Shown: in pieces, positions 5,455 to 7,578 of the stretch
Layout of the letters: every line of letters starts with the position of its first letter
Position numbering within the stretch: position 1 is the first letter of the stretch
NCBI GenBank assembly: GCA_964393335.1
Contig: CAYMTN010000245.1
Coordinates: 1-7,578 of the forward strand
Direction: 5' to 3'
DNA: 7,578 bases
Origin: CAYMTN01 sp964393335
Lineage (GTDB): Bacteria > Chloroflexota > Anaerolineae > Aggregatilineales > Aggregatilineaceae
Position numbers and translations under genes: made by a program
The notes under the pieces: model-generated
Database searches by the model: none
Told to the model about the DNA's origin: nothing
The model's input: the letters and a program-made list of their open reading frames with translations, nothing else

Positions 5455-6456
5455 TTACACAGACTTCTTGACACTACTCAGGTTCTCCAAAAACCACGCT
5501 GCCGACCGTCGAATCCCTTCCTCGAAGGAGATGTGCGACTCGAAATCCAGCTCGCGTTGGGCTTTGGTGACCGAATATCCCTGATCACGACACAGGACCA
5601 GCACGGCGTGGCGCGTGAACAGCGGTCTGCCCGTGAGTCGCAGCGTGCGGTAGGTGCCCTCGAACAACCGGGCCAGCATGAAAGCCAGCCCCGCCGGTAA
5701 GCTCAACCTGGGGCGAGGTTTTCCCAACACATCCGCCAGGGCATCCACGTATTGTCGCCATGTTTCATCGGTTTCATCCCGCACATTGTAAGCCTGTCCC
5801 AACGCGTCAGGGGCGCGTGCAGCGCGTATGAGGCAGTCCACCACGTTATCCACATAGGCCAGACCGGCGCGTGATCGCCCACCGCTGGCCACGATCATCT
5901 GGGACTTCATGATCAACGCCGCGATCTCGAAGACAAAATCCTTGCTGCGCGGGCCATAAATGCTGGCCGGGCGCAGGACGGTCACGGGCAGCCCGCCGCG
6001 CGATGCCTCCCAGACAATCCGCTCGCCCATGATCTTGGTACGGTTATAGGGCAGCCCAATATCCGTGAGGGGATGCGTTTCATCGCAAGCCTGAACTGGA
6101 AACCCATAGACGTCCGATGTGCTGACATGGACGAGCCGTTCGAGCGTGCCGACCCCGGCAGCCGCATCCACCATGTTTTGAACGCCGGTAACGTTCGCGG
6201 TGTAGTATGTCTTCCAGGAAGCCCAATCGGTCGCGGCTCCCGCGCAATGATAAATCACACGACACCCGGCGGCAGCCTGGTTGATACGTTCGACGTCGTC
6301 GAGGCTGCCGTAGACAATCTCAATCGGCAGTCCGTCCAGGTGGCTCAGGTTACTGCTTGTACGGGCGAGAATACGAACCAGCTCGCCCTGTTCGACCAGC
6401 GCCTGCGCCAAACGTCCTCCCAAAAATCCGCTTGCTCCGGTAACCAGACTCACCAT
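5455..6456 (-). CDS. NAD-dependent epimerase/dehydratase (extended SDR, 3-beta-HSD-like)
   Basis: The protein has 333 residues, typical for an extended short-chain dehydrogenase. The Rossmann motif TGASGFLG (6-13) starts almost at the N-terminus, so the ATG at 6456-6454 is a sound start although no strong ribosome binding site is seen. Further marks are YHCAGAATDW (69-78), VSTSDVYG (111-118, active-site Ser/Thr), catalytic Tyr137 and Lys141 (YNRTK), and LRPASIYGPR (161-170). This pattern matches the NAD(P)-dependent sugar-nucleotide epimerase/dehydratase and 3-beta-hydroxysteroid dehydrogenase-like group, soluble cytoplasmic enzymes. The C-terminal part (about 250-285: LPAGLAFMLARL, then TGRPLFTRHAVLVL) is close to the sterol/isoprenoid-type subgroup, which carries a hydrophobic helix there; that subgroup call is tentative. 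No sugar-nucleotide pathway genes lie beside it. It converges on the lipase gene. Confidence 0.88.
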   Translation of the reverse strand: MVSLVTGASGFLGGRLAQALVEQGELVRILARTSSNLSHLDGLPIEIVYGSLDDVERINQAAAGCRVIYHCAGAATDWASWKTYYTANVTGVQNMVDAAAGVGTLERLVHVSTSDVYGFPVQACDETHPLTDIGLPYNRTKIMGERIVWEASRGGLPVTVLRPASIYGPRSKDFVFEIAALIMKSQMIVASGGRSRAGLAYVDNVVDCLIRAARAPDALGQAYNVRDETDETWRQYVDALADVLGKPRPRLSLPAGLAFMLARLFEGTYRTLRLTGRPLFTRHAVLVLCRDQGYSVTKAQRELDFESHISFEEGIRRSAAWFLENLSSVKKSV

Positions 6457-6716
6457 TGGCAGCTACCCGATCGTCGATGCCGCAAAACCGCCAGGACCAT
6501 GCGCCTATCTTACAATCTATCCGCAAACCATGCCGGGCGCAGCAAGCAACGCCCCCACAGAATCAATCGCCCGGATTCTATGTTAGTTCTCCATCGTTTT
6601 GCCGGGAATACCCGAAACCAGGGGCTTGCTGAACAGGGCAAGCCCCTGGTGCTAAGCGCGTCAAACGCCGGGTTTCCCCGTGAGCTCTGAATCAGGACAC
6701 ATGCCCGGGTGGCCGA
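6457..6716. other. Intergenic region with several inverted repeats between subtilase and epimerase
   Basis: No gene is supportable here. On the minus strand it should hold the 3' UTR of the subtilase and the promoter of the epimerase. Visible structure: CCGGGCG (6533-6539) with CGCCCGG (6568-6574); AGAATC (6559-6564) with GATTCT (6574-6579), which excludes the first pairing at its edge; CGGG/CCCG (6603-6614); and the long hairpin annotated separately at 6617-6650. A weak -10-like TAAGAT lies on the minus strand about 55 bases before the epimerase start, without a good -35 partner. Confidence 0.5.
6617..6650 (-). terminator. Long perfect hairpin downstream of the subtilase, possible terminator without U tract
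   Basis: ACCAGGGGCTTGC (6617-6629) is perfectly complementary to GCAAGCCCCTGGT (6638-6650), giving a 13-bp stem and an 8-base loop. It lies 67 bases past the subtilase stop in the direction of that transcript. On the minus strand only TTT follows it, and on the plus strand no T run at all. It may be a hairpin-only terminator, a transcript-end stabiliser, or a dispersed palindromic repeat. Confidence 0.5.
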
Positions 6717-6735
6717 TCAGGGACACACGCCGGGG
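6691..6735. repeat. Imperfect direct repeat at the subtilase 3' end
   Basis: ATCAGGACACATGCCCGGG (6691-6709) is repeated imperfectly, 25 bases on, as ATCAGGGACACACGCCGGGG (6716-6735). The second copy contains the subtilase stop codon and its last codons (PGVCP); the first lies just beyond the stop. It looks like a small local duplication of the gene end, with a few substitutions and one single-base length difference. No function is evident. Confidence 0.5.
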
Positions 6736-7578
6736 TCCATGATCGCGGGGATGTAGTAAGGATTATTGAATGTACCTGTGCTCGGATCGATGATCAGGCT
6801 GCCAAAGTTGCATGTTTTCTGCGGATCGTCCAATCGATCCGGGTCAGCGGTCATCAGCGCCATCACGACGCTGGCAACCGGCGCGGCAAACGATGTTCCC
6901 GCGATATATTCGATGCCGGCAGGTGTGGGTAACCAATGCCAGATCGCGGGTGCCATGATTTCGCCGGAGTTGGAATATAGCCATTTTCCAGCCTGATTCG
7001 CCATGTCGTCGGCGGTGTCACCGCTGACGCTGATCACGCTTGTGTGGTTGCCGGGTGCCAGCGGCGCATCACCAAGCTGGGGAACGCTTGTGCCGCCAAA
7101 ATTGCCAGCCGCTGCCACCGGAATGATCGTGCTTCCTGAAGGTGGGTTTTCGATCAGGTCGTACAGGTCATTCATCACCACTGGCGTGGTGTTGTCTTGT
7201 AGCCAAATCCCAACTACCTCATTGGTCTCTTGTACCAGTTCGTCTTCCCATTCCGAAAGTTGCGGGCCCGTTGGAGGACCTGCATCAGCGTTCGGATCGT
7301 ACCCCAGGTCCAGACTCGTCAAATAGAGAAGCAGCGAGTAGCCGCGCGAGGCCGTGTAGAGCGAGTACGCAGTTGTACCGATCTCTCTCACCTCGGTCAC
7401 GCCGGGACTGGCGACCTGGACGTATACATCATCATCCGGCGCTTTTCCCATGAGAAAATCCCAAAGCTCGGTTGGGTCCATTGGGGTAGAATTCTCGGCA
7501 CCCGGCGTGTCGCTGAATCCCATGATAATGTCGCCGGGCGCGATCTCAAGCGCGGCGAACCGACTATCGTCGCCCGTC
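6717..7578 (-). CDS. Subtilisin-like S8 serine peptidase, C-terminal part (start beyond window)
   Basis: The frame is open through the right edge: codons before the Met at 7523 read RFAALEIAPGDII, so that Met is internal and at least 286 residues are visible. Numbering from it, the oxyanion Asn motif VAAAGN ends at Asn141 and the nucleophile motif GTSFAAP (209-215) holds Ser211. The spacing of 70 is close to the 66 of subtilisin BPN'. APGNHTSVISVSG (157-169) is the usual segment between them. The stretch from before residue 1 to about 50 (IAPGDIIMGF, DPTELWDFLMG, APDDDVYVQVASPG) looks PDZ-like. No His occurs in the visible part before Asn141, so the catalytic Asp and His must lie farther upstream than usual or be absent. 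The enzyme is probably exported, since the family usually is, but the signal region is out of view. The C-terminus ends soon after the core, with Cys238 and Cys267 possibly forming a disulfide. Confidence 0.88.
   Translation of the reverse strand, partial: TGDDSRFAALEIAPGDIIMGFSDTPGAENSTPMDPTELWDFLMGKAPDDDVYVQVASPGVTEVREIGTTAYSLYTASRGYSLLLYLTSLDLGYDPNADAGPPTGPQLSEWEDELVQETNEVVGIWLQDNTTPVVMNDLYDLIENPPSGSTIIPVAAAGNFGGTSVPQLGDAPLAPGNHTSVISVSGDTADDMANQAGKWLYSNSGEIMAPAIWHWLPTPAGIEYIAGTSFAAPVASVVMALMTADPDRLDDPQKTCNFGSLIIDPSTGTFNNPYYIPAIMDPGVCP

Noticed and set aside
6073..6690. 205-codon plus-strand frame opposite the epimerase 5' half and into the intergenic region
   Set aside because: It is antisense to an intact SDR with all motifs, and its translation shows no domain pattern.

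Overview
The window reads as a GC-rich bacterial chromosome segment, with codons rich in G/C at the third position. The gene mix fits a Chloroflexota (Anaerolineae-like) genome: a NarL-type regulator, HisKA/HATPase kinase relics, a PAP2 phosphatase, a PAF-acetylhydrolase-like lipase, an extended SDR and a large secreted-type subtilase. That assignment is inference from gene content and style; no marker gene proves it. A run of 10 N at 3059-3068 shows a draft scaffold, and sequence beside it should be read with care. No tRNA, rRNA, CRISPR array, transposase or integrase is visible.

Left part (1-2910, + strand). The window opens inside a LuxR/NarL-family response regulator that ends at 491. Behind it come three contiguous 18-bp palindromes (514-567) and a good intrinsic terminator (576-609). 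A second unit follows: an unusual fusion of an N-terminal SnoaL/NTF2-like domain to a classical short-chain dehydrogenase (668-1768), overlapping by ATGA a strongly divergent QueA-family protein (1765-2844). The pair ends at another intrinsic terminator (2873-2910). The SnoaL-SDR/QueA-like pair is the best candidate for an undescribed pathway: the two are translationally coupled, and the QueA-like protein has lost several family-signature residues.

Middle part (2911-5366, + strand). After the assembly gap lies the decayed 3' end of a sensor histidine kinase, an intact six-helix PAP2 phosphatase (3305-3988), and then a second, more decayed histidine-kinase 3' end (about 3989-4140). A membrane-anchored PAF-acetylhydrolase-like alpha/beta hydrolase with a complete Ser/Asp/His triad follows (4158-5366). 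Kinase erosion around two intact lipid-active enzymes suggests former two-component operons that have lost their sensors.

Right part (5367-7578, - strand). An extended SDR (NAD-dependent epimerase/dehydratase or 3-beta-HSD-like) converges on the hydrolase. Upstream of it is a 260-base intergenic region with several inverted repeats. The 3' part of a subtilisin-like S8 peptidase then runs off the right edge. Its visible part holds the Asn and Ser motifs and a PDZ-like stretch, but no histidine in front of the Asn motif, which is unusual for the family.
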